This document shows, in pieces, positions 1 to 10,790 of a stretch of DNA of 64,000 nucleotides; position 1 is the first letter of the stretch; the number at the start of each line of letters is the position of its first letter. The notes under the pieces were generated by a model. The model saw nothing but the letters and a program-made list of their open reading frames with translations. It was not told the DNA's origin and did not search any database. Source of the stretch: Saussurea involucrata (lineage: Eukaryota; Streptophyta; Magnoliopsida; Asterales; Asteraceae); NCBI GenBank assembly GCA_033807775.1, contig CM066317.1:40489870-40553869 (forward strand), written 5' to 3'. The translations under genes were made by a program, and so were the position numbers.

Positions 1-1
1 A

Positions 2-1663
2 GGTCGAAGGCAGATAGTCCGTCCTGCACGGTTTGCTAAAGTTGAGATAGTAGCATATGCGTTTAGTGTTGCCTTCGAGATGGAGTCAGTTGAGGATCCA
101 TCTACATATAATGAAGCGGTTGAGTCTGAAGATTCAGAAAAGTGGGTTGTGGCAATGCATGATGAGATGGAGTCCCTACACAAAAATGGTACTTGAGAGC
201 TTGTTCCTCTTCCCAAAGGTAAAAGGGCGATAAAGTGCAAATGGATCTACAAGAAGAAGGAAGAGATACCAGATGTAGAGCCTCCCAGATACAAGGCTCG
301 GCTTGTGGCGAAGGGATTCAGTCAGATTCCAGGTATTGATTTCACGGATATTTTCTCACCGGTAGTCAAGCATTCTTCTATACGTGCATTATTGAGCATT
401 GTAGCTTTGCATGATCTTGAGCTTGAGCAGTTAGATGTTAAAACTGCATTTCTACATGGTGAATTGGAGGAAGATATTTATATGGATCAACCTCAAGGCT
501 TTGTGAGTGTTGGCCAAGAGAACTTGGTTTGTCGGCTAAAGAAGTCTCTATATGGATTGAAGCAATCACCGAGGCAATGGTACAAAAGGTTTGATACTTT
601 TATGACTTCACATGGTTTCTCATGTTGTTTATATGACAGTTATGTTTATATACGAAGATGTGAAGATGGTTCGTTTGTCTACCTATTGCTATATGTAGAC
701 GATATGCTCATAGCTTCAAACAACAAGGATGACATTCAATAGGTCAAGGATCAATTGAACACGGAATTTGAAATGAAGGACTTGGGCAAAGCTCGAAAAA
801 TTCTTGGCATGGAGATTAGAAGAGACCGAAAGGTGGGAACTTTGACTCTTAGTCAAAGGAGCTATATCGAGAAAGTGTTGAAGAGATTCAACATGGATGG
901 TGCCAAACCGGTAAATACTCCTCTTGCTGCTCATTTCAAATTGTCTACACATCAATGCCCCACTTCTGATGAAGATAAAGAATATATGTCTCGGGTTCCT
1001 TACTCTAGTGCGGTTGGGTCATTCATGTATGCAATGATCTGTATAAGATCGAATTTACCCTATGATGTGAGCATGGTGAGTCGTTATATGGCTAATCCGG
1101 GCAGAGAGCATTGGAAAGCGGTTCAGTGGGTTCTCCGGTACCTATCGGGTACTAGAGACTATTTTTTGTGTTTTGGAACTTCTAGAGATGGTGTTCAAGG
1201 GTATGTTGATTCTGACTATGGTGGAGATATGGATGGTCGACGCTCTCTTACCGGGTATGTGTTTACTATGGGGTCGTGTGCCATCAGTTGGAAAGTCGTT
1301 CTTTAACCGACGGTTTCTCTTTCTACAACTGAGGCCGAATACATGGCCGTTACCGAGGGTTTTAAAGAGGCGGTGTGGCTTAAAGGCTTGTTCAATAGCC
1401 TTAGTGGTGATGAGCTTACCGTGGACTCTGTATTTTGTGATAATCAGAATGCAATTTTCTTGACGAAAGATCAAATGTTCCACGAGCGCATGAAGCATAT
1501 TGATGTGCGATTTCACTTCATAAGAGAGGTCATTGCTAAGGGAGATTTCAAGGTGAGGAAGGTGTCTACTCACGTTGATCCGTCCGACATGATGACCAAA
1601 GTTCTTCCGACCTGTAAGTTTGATTTGTTTACAAACATGGTCGGAATCCGTGGTTTGGAGTAG
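2..1663 (+). pseudogene. Ty1/copia pol remnant (reverse transcriptase and RNase H)
   Basis: One continuous frame encodes the 3' part of a copia polyprotein and is cut by the window edge. The RT begins near base 110 and carries the catalytic YVDD box at 692-703. The RNase H follows, with a DSDYGGD segment near 1210 and a STTEAEYMA segment near 1322. Three in-frame stops break it: TGA at 194-196, TAG at 740-742 and TAA at 1304-1306. Each sits where the family normally has Trp or Gln, so each is explained by one C-to-T or G-to-A change. The frame ends at 1661-1663, about 180 bp before the polypurine tract. The element cannot make a full polyprotein. Assignment to Ty1/copia is firm; the lineage is not determined. 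Confidence 0.93.
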
Positions 1664-1839
1664 TCCGTGGAGGACCGGCGGAGGAGGTATGTGCTTGTTA
1701 ATCCACTTTCGAGAAGTCATTTTCAATTTCACTATTTTTCGTGTTGATGATGTTTTTAGAGCTTGTGTTGGAGCTTTGTTTCATGGAGAAGAAGATTGTT
1801 GGGATGATGCTATTAATTTTGAAGTCAAAAGGTGGAGAT

Positions 1840-2598
1840 TGTAATTTTGGTTTGTCTCCAAAATTAAATGATGGAGAAATAGAATTCTAAAATTCATATG
1901 AGATAAGGCTACGCATGCATGGAATCTGGGTTGAAAGTTGTGATGGAGTTCAATAGAAAAGAAAAGTCAACATCTATTTGTATGGTCAACAAAAGAGGCT
2001 AAGAAAAAGTGAAACCAAACAGTGTGTGGCGCGGCTCATTTTGCTGCCACACCCGCACACACACACGCGCTAAGCACTGGAGTCTGAATCAGCGCGGCTT
2101 ACAAAGTTGCCAGCTTCGCGCCGGTAATCGCGCCAAGGTGCTGGACGGTTTTGTAGCGGTTTTCTCTTCACGCCTATTTTCTTTGATGCAGCCGACTTTC
2201 ATGCATCAACTCTAGAAAATTATAGCAGCAAAATTCTCTCAACAACATACTTTAGAATAGCAATGTCATTGTAATTTCTTCATCGATTTCTCCTATTTCT
2301 CAAGCATTGTAACATCAATCAATTATAGTGGACTTCTCGGTGGTCTCCTCCGTCCGTGGTTTTTCCCGTTTTGGGTTTTCCACGTAAATCCGGTGTCGTT
2401 GTTCCATCTCGTTTATTTCCGTTAAGTTACGATTATAGTTGTGGTTGATTATCGTTACCGTTGATAATTGGGTTTATCGTTTTCCGCATTAAACTCGTCT
2501 TGGATCTTGGGTTAGTTCTCGATCAAGGTTTTCTACTCGTTTCGATTACCGTTTTACGGGTTTGAATCGAGTGTGGTGTGATCGTTATTTTCACAACA
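1840..2598 (+). mobile_element. 3' LTR of the Ty1/copia remnant
   Basis: A purine-rich tract (AAAAGGTGGAGAT, about 1827-1839) directly precedes a sequence that starts TGTAATTTTGG and ends with CACAACA at 2598, the usual position and TG...CA ends of a copia 3' LTR. Its right half resembles plant copia R-U5 regions (CTCCGTCCGTGG... then a TTCCACGTAAATC block near 2378). No second copy is in the window, so the right boundary is inferred from the terminal CA only. Confidence 0.65.
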
Positions 2599-2917
2599 TT
2601 GATAAAAGTAAGCAAAGTCGTGTGTAAAGGTTAAATATTATTAATATTATATAACATCGATGTTTTTGCTATTTTCATATTCTTGACTATTTTTATACGA
2701 GGCTCCCCCCACACAAATTCCTGGCTTCGCCCGTGTTGGTGAGGAGAATGATTACATCCTTGTTTAGAAAAGAGAAATGGTGAGATTCAAAATGATTACA
2801 TACGGCAGAATTGGTGAGAGAGAGTTTCTCACTCTTAAATTTTAAGAACTCATGCTTTAAATGGTGGTACATATAACTTTAGAGGTTATTTTTAAGATTT
2901 CGTCTCCGAAATCAAAG
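2599..2917. other. Junction without a recognisable gene
   Basis: No coding frame or named repeat is visible. The stretch lies where the 3' LTR of the minus-strand gypsy element and the left arm of a foldback element would be expected, and neither is present, so it probably holds one or more deletion or rearrangement breakpoints. It contains imperfect inverted copies of a TGGTGAGA-type motif near 2745-2830. Confidence 0.4.
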
Positions 2918-3319
2918 TTAGGAAAATAGATGAGGATGTCTATTCTTCATATCCTCATCAGCTTCCCAAGTCACGTTAGCACCTCTGTGATGTTTCCATT
3001 GTACTTTCACCATGACCACTTCCTTATGTCGTAACCTCTTAGTCGTTTTATCTAGAATTGCCTCCGGTTCTTCCACGCAACGACTCCTCTCATCCACTCT
3101 CACTTTAGAAAGCGGTATAACATTTTCTTCTTCGGCCAATCATTTCCGAAGATAACAGACATGAAATGTATTATGGATTCCTTCCAATTCAGGTGGAAGA
3201 TTTAACTGATACGCTTGAAGTCCTATTCGTTTGGTTATTGTAAAAGGTCCAAGAAAATGAGGACTCAGCTTTCCACGTTTTCCAAACCTTATCACACCCT
3301 TCCAAAGGGATACCTTAAG
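2918..3319 (-). pseudogene. Gypsy integrase C-terminus and chromodomain (fragment)
   Basis: On the minus strand the piece from 3319 down gives the integrase C-terminal GPF.IT module (SPHFLGPFTITKRIG) and the HNTFHV motif, then after a frame break near 3139 the chromodomain-like end VMVKVQWKHHRGANVTWE...HPHLF, which stops at 2918-2920. Chromodomains in this position are thought to guide integration into heterochromatin. The fragment is separated from the rest of the integrase by the MITE at 3320-4077. Confidence 0.85.
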
Positions 3320-4077
3320 TAGGGGTGTGCATCGGTCGGGTTCGGACGGGTCAGGGCCGAAAACCCCATCCCCGATCGGGTTTCGGGGTGGAGTTACAGA
3401 ACCCGAAACCCGTCCAATTAGAAAATCGGATATCGAATTTCGGCGGGATCGGATTTCAGGTATGTCGGGTCGGGGCTGTCGGGTTGAAGAAACTTTACTC
3501 TTCTCTTGCTTTTCCAAATCACTATCAAAACCTTAACCAACACTTGCCTTTGTAAGTACCAAAGAGATGAAGAAAAGTACCAAATTTGAAACTACAGATG
3601 AAGAAAAGTACCAAATTTGGTCGAGCAATGGGGGTGGTGGTGGTAGGATAGGACGACGAGGTAACAGCTTCACCGTAACACACTAGAAGACAGCAGTGGT
3701 CGGCCGGCGATAGAGAACCGGCTAATCGGGGGGTTCGGTTCCGGCCGTGATCTACTGATCTTCTTCTGGTTTGGCTCATGCCTCCTGCTAGTGGTTGCTT
3801 CAGGTGCTTTTGTTGTGGCAGTGGGAAGGCGAGAGAAACAGAGGAGAAATAGAGAATTAGGGTTGGGAAGGGATTTTATTAATTTTTTAATAAATATAAT
3901 GTTCGGATATTTCGGACGGGTTCGGGGACCCTCAACCCAAACCGATCCGTTATACTTCTCGGGTTTATCGGGATCGGGATGATCAGATACATCGGGTAGC
4001 GGATTTCAGATTTTGGCCACTTTCTCGGGTTCGGGGTGGTCGGGTTTCTCGGGGCGGTCGGGTTTTGTTCACCCCTA
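3320..4077. mobile_element. hAT-type MITE inserted in the gypsy integrase
   Basis: The 758-bp insert begins TAGGGGTG and ends CACCCCTA (8-bp terminal inverted repeat) and is bounded by a perfect 8-bp target duplication ACCTTAAG at 3312-3319 and 4078-4085. The 8-bp duplication and this terminus are typical of hAT transposons. Both ends carry subterminal repeats of the type TCGGGTTCGGGG. There is no transposase; the middle (about 3480-3900) has short chance frames only. Removing the insert rejoins the integrase reading direction, which shows it arrived after the gypsy element. Confidence 0.9.
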
Positions 4078-4805
4078 ACCTTAAGCATCACACGCTCCCC
4101 AACTTGGAATTCTTTCTGCCTTCTTTTCGGATCGGCATAACTCTTTTGTTTATCTTGAGCCGCCTTCATGTGCTTTCGATTCTCTTTCACTTTATCGACC
4201 ATTTGTTGTACTATTTCAGGACCATTAAATTGTTTTTCTCCAGCTTCTAGCCAACATACTAGAGTTCTACATTTCCGTCCATATAAGGCTTCGAAATGTG
4301 CTCTTCTAATACTGGAATGATAACTATTGTTGTACGCAAACTCCACTAAGGGTAAATGTGTATCCCAGTTACCTCCAAAGTCTATTACACAAGACCTGAG
4401 CATATCTTCCAAAGTCTGAATGGTTCTTTCACTTTGCCTGTCCGTTTGTGGATGGTATGTAGTGCTCAAGTTTACCCTTGTACCCAGTTCTTCTTGTAGG
4501 GACTGCCAAAACCTCGAAGTAAATCAGCTGTCACGATCAGAAACTATAGACACAGGTATACCATGTCTTGACACCACTTCATCAATATAAAGTTTAGCTA
4601 ACTTATCAATTGGTGAAGCTTCTTTCATTGCTAAGAAGTGAGCATTTTTGGTTAACCGATCCACGATTACCCATTTAGTATCGTTACCCTTTAACGTTCT
4701 TGGTAACTTTGTCACAATATCCATGGTAATCTTATCCCACTTCCATTCAGGAATCTCTAATGATTGTAGACTTCCGTAAGGTCTTTGATGTTCAGCCTTC
4801 ACTAA
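4078..4805 (-). pseudogene. Gypsy integrase core (broken)
   Basis: Minus-strand reading gives the integrase catalytic core: the first Asp in a WDKITMDIV segment (near 4730), the second in VSIVSDRDS (near 4530), and the HPQTD...SERTIQTLEDMLR segment with the Glu (near 4400-4450). An in-frame TGA at 4524-4526 stands at an Arg position (CGA to TGA is one transition). The zinc-finger side joins at about 4805, also through a stop. The fold is recognisable but no intact enzyme could be made. Confidence 0.88.
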
Positions 4806-5794
4806 CGATCACGTCACACACTTTTCTACACATTGTGCCACATCTAACTTCATAGCTGGCCACCAATAGTGTAGCTTCTGATCTCTATACATCTTAGTAC
4901 TTCCAGGATGTATAGAATATTTAGATTTGTAGGCGTCTTCGAGAATTAACTCTCGATTTCCTCCCACCTTTGGCACCCAAATGCGGCCTTGGAACAGTTT
5001 GACCCCACGACTATCTTCAGTTAGTTGAAGACGTTGTTTGACCATGAATTCCTCTTTCAGATTTTCTTCCAATAACGCTTCCGCTTGTGCCACTTTGATT
5101 CTTTTAATCAGACTTGACGTCACATTAATTCCGGCGTTAGTTGATTTCAAGCACCCACTATGTTCTTTTCTACTTAAAGCATCAGCCACAACATTTGTTT
5201 TACCAGGATGGTAATGCAATTCACAATCATAGTCTTTAAGTAGTTCTAACCAACGTCGTTGCCTCATGTTCAACTCTTTCTGATCAAAGACATGCTTCAA
5301 ACTCTTATGATCAGTGAAAAGAGTACACTTCGTTCCATACAGATAATGTCGCCACAATTTCAATGCAAACACTACCGCTGCTAGTTCCAAATCATGGGTA
5401 GGGTAATTCTTTTCATGTTCTTTGAGTTGTCATGATGCGTAAGCAATCACTTTGTCACGCTGCATCAATACACACCCCAACCCCATCTTTGAAGCATCAC
5501 TATACACAACCAAATCTTTTGTTCCTTTCGGTAGTGCAAGAATAGGAGCTTCACACAGCTTCTTTTGTAATGTCCTAAAGCTGGCCCTTGCTTTTCAGTC
5601 CATACAAACTTCACATTCTTCCGAGTTAGGATAGTCAAGGCAGAAGCGATCTTTGAGAAATCTTTTATAAACCTCCGGTAATAACCTGCCAAACCCAAGA
5701 AACTCCGTATCTCTGATGCGTTCCTTGGTGTTTCCCAATTCGTCATTGCTTCTATCTTTGCCGGATCCACTTTGACCCATTCAGAAGTAATCAC
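4806..5794 (-). pseudogene. Gypsy RNase H and integrase zinc-binding region (broken)
   Basis: From 5794 downward on the minus strand come the RT thumb (SFLGLAGYYRRFIKDFSKIA), then a shifted stretch near 5590-5480, then RNase H (YPTHDLELAAVVFALKLWRH, TDHKSL, ADALSRKEH) and the integrase HHCC module ending at the SIHPGSTKMYRD...CVEKC segment. A TGA at 5430-5432 replaces the Arg of the usual AYASRQLK motif, again a single C-to-T change. At least one indel frameshift lies between 5480 and 5600. Confidence 0.87.
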
Positions 5795-5812
5795 ATGACC
5801 CAGAAATTGTAC

Positions 5813-6334
5813 CTATTTTAACCAAAATTCACATTTTGAAAATTTTGCGTACAATTTCTCCTTCCTCAGAATATCTAAGACTTCCCGAAGGTGGCATTCA
5901 TGATCGGCTTCGTTCTTAGAATAAACAAGTATGTCATCAATAAACACGATGACAGACTTATCTAAGAATGGTCGACACACTCTATTCATCAAATCCATGA
6001 ATACAGCAGGAGCGTTTGTCAACCCAAATGGCATCACAAGAACTTCATAATGTCCATACCACGTTTGGAACGCCGTCTTGGGAACATCTTAATCTCTTAC
6101 TTGTACTTGATGATATCCCGACCTCAGATCAATCTTTGAAAAGCATCCCGCACCTTGGAGTTGATCAAACAAATCATCAATCCTTTTAAGCGAATACTTA
6201 TTCTTAATAGTCACCTTATTCAGTTCCCTATAGTCGATGCACATTCTCATAGTGCCATCCTTTTTCTTGACCAATAATACTGGAGCTCCCCAAGGTGAAG
6301 AACTTGGCCTAACAAATCCCTTGTCGAGCAGTTC
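5813..6334 (-). pseudogene. Gypsy reverse transcriptase (broken)
   Basis: The minus-strand frame contains the RT fingers and palm: VKKKDGTMRMCIDYRELNK, IDLRSGYHQV, MPFGLTNAPAVFMDLMNRV and the catalytic FIDDILVYSK box (about 5920-5950). In-frame stops occur at 6335-6337 (TAA at a Gln position), 6089-6091 and 5813-5815 (TAG at a probable Gln position). All pieces stay in one frame, so the damage in this part is by nonsense changes rather than indels. Confidence 0.9.
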
Positions 6335-8302
6335 TTATAGTTGAGACATCATCTCTTTCATTTTAGCTGGCGCTAAACGGTGTGGTGCACGCGCTATCGG
6401 TGCTGCTCCCGAGACAAGATCAATTCGAAACTCTACTTGTCGTTCTGGCGGTAGACCTGGAAGATCATCAGGGAATACATCTGGGAATTCACGCACTACC
6501 CTTATGTCTTCCACTCGCTTCTTCTCTGCCTTAACATCCAGAACATAAGCTAAATAGGATGAACATCCTTTTACTAGACATTTACGCGCCTTGGCAATAG
6601 AAATTAGTAGAACTTCCCCTTTTCTCTTTTCCCCAAAGATGAATACATCATCATTGTCAGACATAGGAATCCGAATTAATTTCTTGGCACATAGAATTTC
6701 TGCTTTATTGATTGTCAACCAATCCATACCCACGACTAGATCAAACCCTCCAATTTCCATCAATATCAAGTCAATCAGAAATTTCTTTACCTCTATCATA
6801 ATCAAACAACCCTCAAGTCTTTCACGAACTAAGACTTGACCCCCGTTAGCTATCTCGACTACTAAGGCATCTTCTAAGGTAGTGACAGGCATAGCTAACT
6901 TTTGATAAAACGACTTTGATACGGAAGACAGATTGGCGCCACAATCATTTAATATTCGCGAAGGAATAGAATTAACGAGAAATGTACCAGAAACAACATC
7001 TTTAGATTCCTTCTCCTCATCAGCCATCATATGAAATACCCGTCCCGTTGGCTTAGGAGTATTTGGTTTCCTTCCCTGATCTCCGCCCTTCCTTAGCTTT
7101 AGGCAGTCTCTTCTTAAATGACCGGGTTGTTTACACTCGAAACAGGTCAACCCTTGAACGGGACAATTTGCAACTTGATGACCAGTCTTTCCACATTTGA
7201 AACATTCATTTGGAACCACTCGGCATGGGCCAAAATGTTTAACTCGGCATTTCTGGCACCAGTTCGGTTCCCGACGAGACTCGAAACGAACATTTCGGCC
7301 AAATGATTTAGATTTTTGAGAAGATTCAGATCGACCTTCCCATTTTCTTTTCTCTCCCCCTTGAGCTTTTTCCTCTTTGTCTTTGGCGTATACTTCCTCT
7401 ATTATTTTAGCTTCCTCTATTATTTTAGCTTCCTCGATCGTCTCCCTCAACGTCAAGGCTTTAGAATTTCGAACTCTTGACATCATGTCAGTCGGTAAGC
7501 CCTTCAGATAGACTTTAATCTTTTCCTTCTCAGTTGGAGCCACATGCCCCACTAGATTTAACTTTTCCAAGAATATTCGAGTATATTCCCTTACTGGCAA
7601 GTTTCCCTTCTTAAGAGTTCGAAACTCTTCTTCAATTCTGTCCATTTCATTCTCGTTACAATACTCTTCTAAAATCTTTCTTTTGAATGACTCCCAAGTC
7701 ATAGCAGTCAAGACTGGAGCCGTCACTGTCGATGTTATGATATTCCACCAGGCTAAAGCGTTGCCCCGTAACATTTGAGAACCGAACTTGACCTTCGATT
7801 CTTCATCACACTCACAAGCTCTGAAATCTTGTTTCATCTCCCTAATCCAGTTCATGCAAGCAATCGGATTATCTGCTCCAACAAACTCTAGTGGCTTACA
7901 GCTCAGAAACGTTTTATACGAGCAAACTCTCTCCACTCTCCTGTTAACATTTACCCCAGGAATAATAGGTGGAGTTACAACACCAGTACCCGTCTCCGGT
8001 CTTCGTGACTCAGTACTTCTATCATTTAACACTTTCATGAACATCTCTGATTGTTGTGCTAGTAACGGTTTAATAACTCGCATCATGTTCTCCATCATGC
8101 GAGGGTCCATTGTAGATTATGTCGTCACCGGATTAGAGGTACCGGCACTCGTTATTTGCACTTGACTTTCTCCTCCCCCTATTATAGGTGGTCGTGGTGG
8201 ACTTTCGTAAGTTCCACCCCTTTCGGGCTGCTTCTCTACCGCCCAATCATTTACTGTCCTATCTTTCGAAGAATTAGGGGATCTGGTTGGTGTATTCACC
8301 AT
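6335..8302 (-). pseudogene. Gypsy gag and protease (nearly open frame)
   Basis: A probable start is the ATG at 8300-8302. An in-frame TAA at 8117-8119 interrupts the frame, and 591 further codons then follow from 8110 to 6335. In order: gag domain, two CCHC zinc knuckles (CFKCGKTGHQVANC and CFECKQPGHLRRDC, about 7195-7110), protease, and the start of the RT linker. The protease motif reads NDCGANLSS, with Cys where the active site normally has Ser or Thr, so activity is doubtful. The gag-to-protease passage VVSGTFLVNSIP is continuous in DNA here, unlike the young gypsy element, which is interrupted at the same place. Confidence 0.9.
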
Positions 8303-8639
8303 CGTTCTGAGATTTAACATAAAAGATAACCATAAGAAATGGTTACACGTACCCAAACACAAGAAACGTACTTTAACGTTTATTAGTCACTGTAACAATT
8401 TAGAAACAAGTATGCTTGCGTAACAATATATTCATAACAACAGTAGCTAATTGAAATTGTGAACATACTGTACATGAGAATCCTCGTTACCATAGTTACA
8501 GTGTTTAATTCACGTATTTCCGTCGACTCTAAGACTATCCCGTCTTAGTACTTCTACCCATATCTCACAAATCATAACTTAATTCATCTCAGCTTAAGTC
8601 TAGGTATCTCATGATCATACTTAGTTCACTTAAACTACT

Positions 8640-8651
8640 GCTCTGATACCA
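8640..8651 (-). promoter_or_regulatory. Primer-binding site of the minus-strand gypsy element
   Basis: The plus strand reads GCTCTGATACCA, the complement of TGGTATCAGAGC, which matches the 3' end of initiator tRNA-Met. It abuts the LTR that begins at 8652. The 8303-8639 stretch between it and gag is the untranslated leader and shows no other feature. Confidence 0.9.
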
Positions 8652-9224
8652 TGTTGAAACATCCAATACTCATGACAAATTTAAACCTTAAAATTTATCA
8701 AAGTTAACCATAATTTCATTCCAACTTTTATACACAAATGGAGAATTAGCCATGAGAGTTCATATATAGAATTTGAACTTATCAAAACAACCTGCTAATC
8801 TAATCCTAAACCTTAAGATTAGATTATACTAGTTGTTTAGACCATTCACCAAAACATCCTCGTATATGCTAACTTCTCCATTTCATCATCAAAAGTTGAA
8901 TAGCATATATCACTCGTCACTCTTCCCGTTCCTACTTCCCCGAGCTCGTACCTTGTAAGAAAACTTAATTTGAAAAAATTAGGCTTACGCCTAGTGAGAA
9001 CATCCATTTTCAAATTAAAACCTTATAAGCTTTGAAAACCAAATGTGAACAAAGCGTATAAACAAACCTGGTTTGCCACCATTCTTACCGTACACATAAA
9101 CATCTTGCGATGACGGGAACATACCCTATTCCATGAATATGACTTACACTAAGTAAGTCATGTCATCACGTTATAGAGCCTACTACGAATCATCCCAGAT
9201 TCTAGATCGTTGCTCATGTCCAAG

Positions 9225-9546
9225 AAATTTACAATTTACTTTATGCCTATTTTTGAAGTGGAAGTAGAGATTACAATTTACTTTATGCCTATCTCTTACC
9301 TTCCCAAAGAAATCAGGAATTACGATTAACTCACGCCTATTCCTAGATTTCTCATCACAATACGAAATGGGGATTACAATTTACTTTATGCCTATTCCTC
9401 ATTTCACGTCAACGGGAATTACAATTTACTTTATGCCTATTCCACGTTTCACATCACAATCAGAAATGGGAATTACAATTTACTTTATGCCTATTCCTCA
9501 TTTCACATCAACGGGAATTACAGTTTACTTTATGCCTATTTCACGT
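9225..9546. repeat. Short tandem array inside the gypsy LTR
   Basis: The unit GGGAATTACAATTTACTTT plus ATGCCTATTCC recurs about eight times with spacers that alternate between TCATTTCACATCA-like and ACGTTTCACATCA-like text. The same array occurs in the LTR copy at 62286-62615, so it predates both insertions. No function is known to me. Confidence 0.85.
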
Positions 9547-9735
9547 TTCAACTAATGATAGTGCCTATGGATCCATTACACTTACTAGCATACGTGCATA
9601 TTAACTCAATCACATATCGTCTCGTTTCGTACTCTAAAATGAGTTATAATAATATTCGTACTTTCAAAATGATTAAGATACTTTTCCTTTCATACTGGGA
9701 AGACACTTAATCATAAAAAATTCATTCAGTAAGTT

Positions 9736-10012
9736 ATCCGGAACACTTATTCGGTAACATCCGGAAATAGTATCCGGACTCTCAAGTCCGGAACCATCCG
9801 GGATCACATCCGGTATCCGGTATCACAATCCGGAAAACCCCAAGTCCGGAACCTCACTTCCGGATCTAATCGAAATCCGGTAAGACATCCGAAACCTTAT
9901 CCGGAATCCGGTACACTTCGGGAATTCATCCGGATTCCGCTAAACTTATCCGGTATCCGGAACAATCCAGAAATTCATCCGATACCATCCGGATTATCCA
10001 TCTTCCGGATTT
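9736..10012. repeat. Degenerate CCGG-rich array inside the gypsy LTR
   Basis: About twenty near-copies of ATCCGGAA / ATCCGGTA spaced 8-20 bp apart stand out in an AT-rich LTR. Each copy has the palindromic core CCGG with a CpG. Related arrays occur at 51274-51480, 54100-54560 and 62755-63150. Confidence 0.85.
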
Positions 10013-10550
10013 CACCAATTAAACTCAGTTCCACTATTTTTCATTCAGTACTCTAATATTCGCTTTGTATTCATTCATACCAACATCATTACCTTCACAA
10101 AACTCATTCAGTTCAACTTATCAATTCTATTAAGACAAAATTTTAAAGGATGAACTCACCTGATGAGAGTTCGAACTCAGCTTTGCAATCTAAATCAAAT
10201 CACCTTCAACTTCTCACACCAATAATCGGAACCTAAACGAAAATCAGTTTAACCTGGTTATCAATTCTTCACAGATTGAATTGAATACCATAATCGAATT
10301 CTTACCGTAGCAATTTAGGATTCCGCAAAAACTTTCTTTCTCTGCTTTGTTAGACCGACTTCAAGAAACCCAAATGAGATATTTTCTCAGTTCATTTGCC
10401 GACTCACACCTTATATACCATAACAACTTTTAACAATTAACCAATTCAACCCTGGAGTTTTACATTTACAAATAGTCCAAATCTTAGACTAAATTACATT
10501 TCAACCCCCTTCATATTAAATATAATATAATGGAAATTCGAGGTGTTACA

Positions 10551-10650
10551 TTTTAGCTGCTTATTATTAATGTCTTTTAGATTGTGTTCAATCAATGACC
10601 ATGAGGTGTTCTTTAGTTTTTCGATTATTTGAGGTTTTCCTCTGAACCAG
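10551..10650. mobile_element. Right arm of a truncated foldback element
   Basis: This 100-bp stretch matches the right arm of the foldback element at 29513-30900 (GTTCTTTAGTTTTTCG, then GAGGTTTTCC...TGAACC, then a TA tract). The left arm is missing, so the gypsy element at 2918-10550 probably landed inside this element and a later deletion removed the other side. Confidence 0.7.
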
Positions 10651-10652
10651 AC

Positions 10653-10790
<138 letters not shown>

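Larger units (their letters stand above)
2918..10550 (-). mobile_element. Decayed Ty3/gypsy chromovirus, minus strand, 3' LTR missing
   Basis: Read on the minus strand, the order is 5' LTR (10550-8652), primer-binding site, gag with two CCHC knuckles, protease, RT, RNase H, integrase and a C-terminal chromodomain, which is the layout of plant Tekay/Del-type chromoviruses. The reading frame is broken by many stops and some frameshifts. A hAT-type MITE splits the integrase. The right end meets a foldback-element arm at 10551; the left end has no LTR. This is an old, incomplete copy. It is a distant relative of the young gypsy element at 12574-26905, with which it shares domain order and many motifs but not the gag intron. 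Confidence 0.92.
8652..10550 (-). mobile_element. 5' LTR of the minus-strand gypsy element (1899 bp)
   Basis: The LTR begins TGTTGAAACATCC next to the primer-binding site and ends GGTGTTACA at 10550; on the minus strand this is TGTAACACC...TTTCAACA, a standard plant gypsy LTR. A homologous copy starts at 61730, and a more distant one forms the solo LTR at 50052-52088; all three share a block reading about ...TTAGGC..ACGCCTAGTGAGAACAT. Two repeat arrays lie inside (9225-9546 and 9736-10012). Confidence 0.9.

Noticed and set aside
3325..3982. Short frames inside the hAT-type MITE
   Set aside because: They start in the subterminal CGGGTTCGGG repeats, show no conserved domain and differ from any transposase.
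9736..10012. Regularly spaced CCGG repeats considered as a CRISPR-like array
   Set aside because: Units are short, degenerate and inside a plant LTR; there are no spacers of constant length and the host is a eukaryote.
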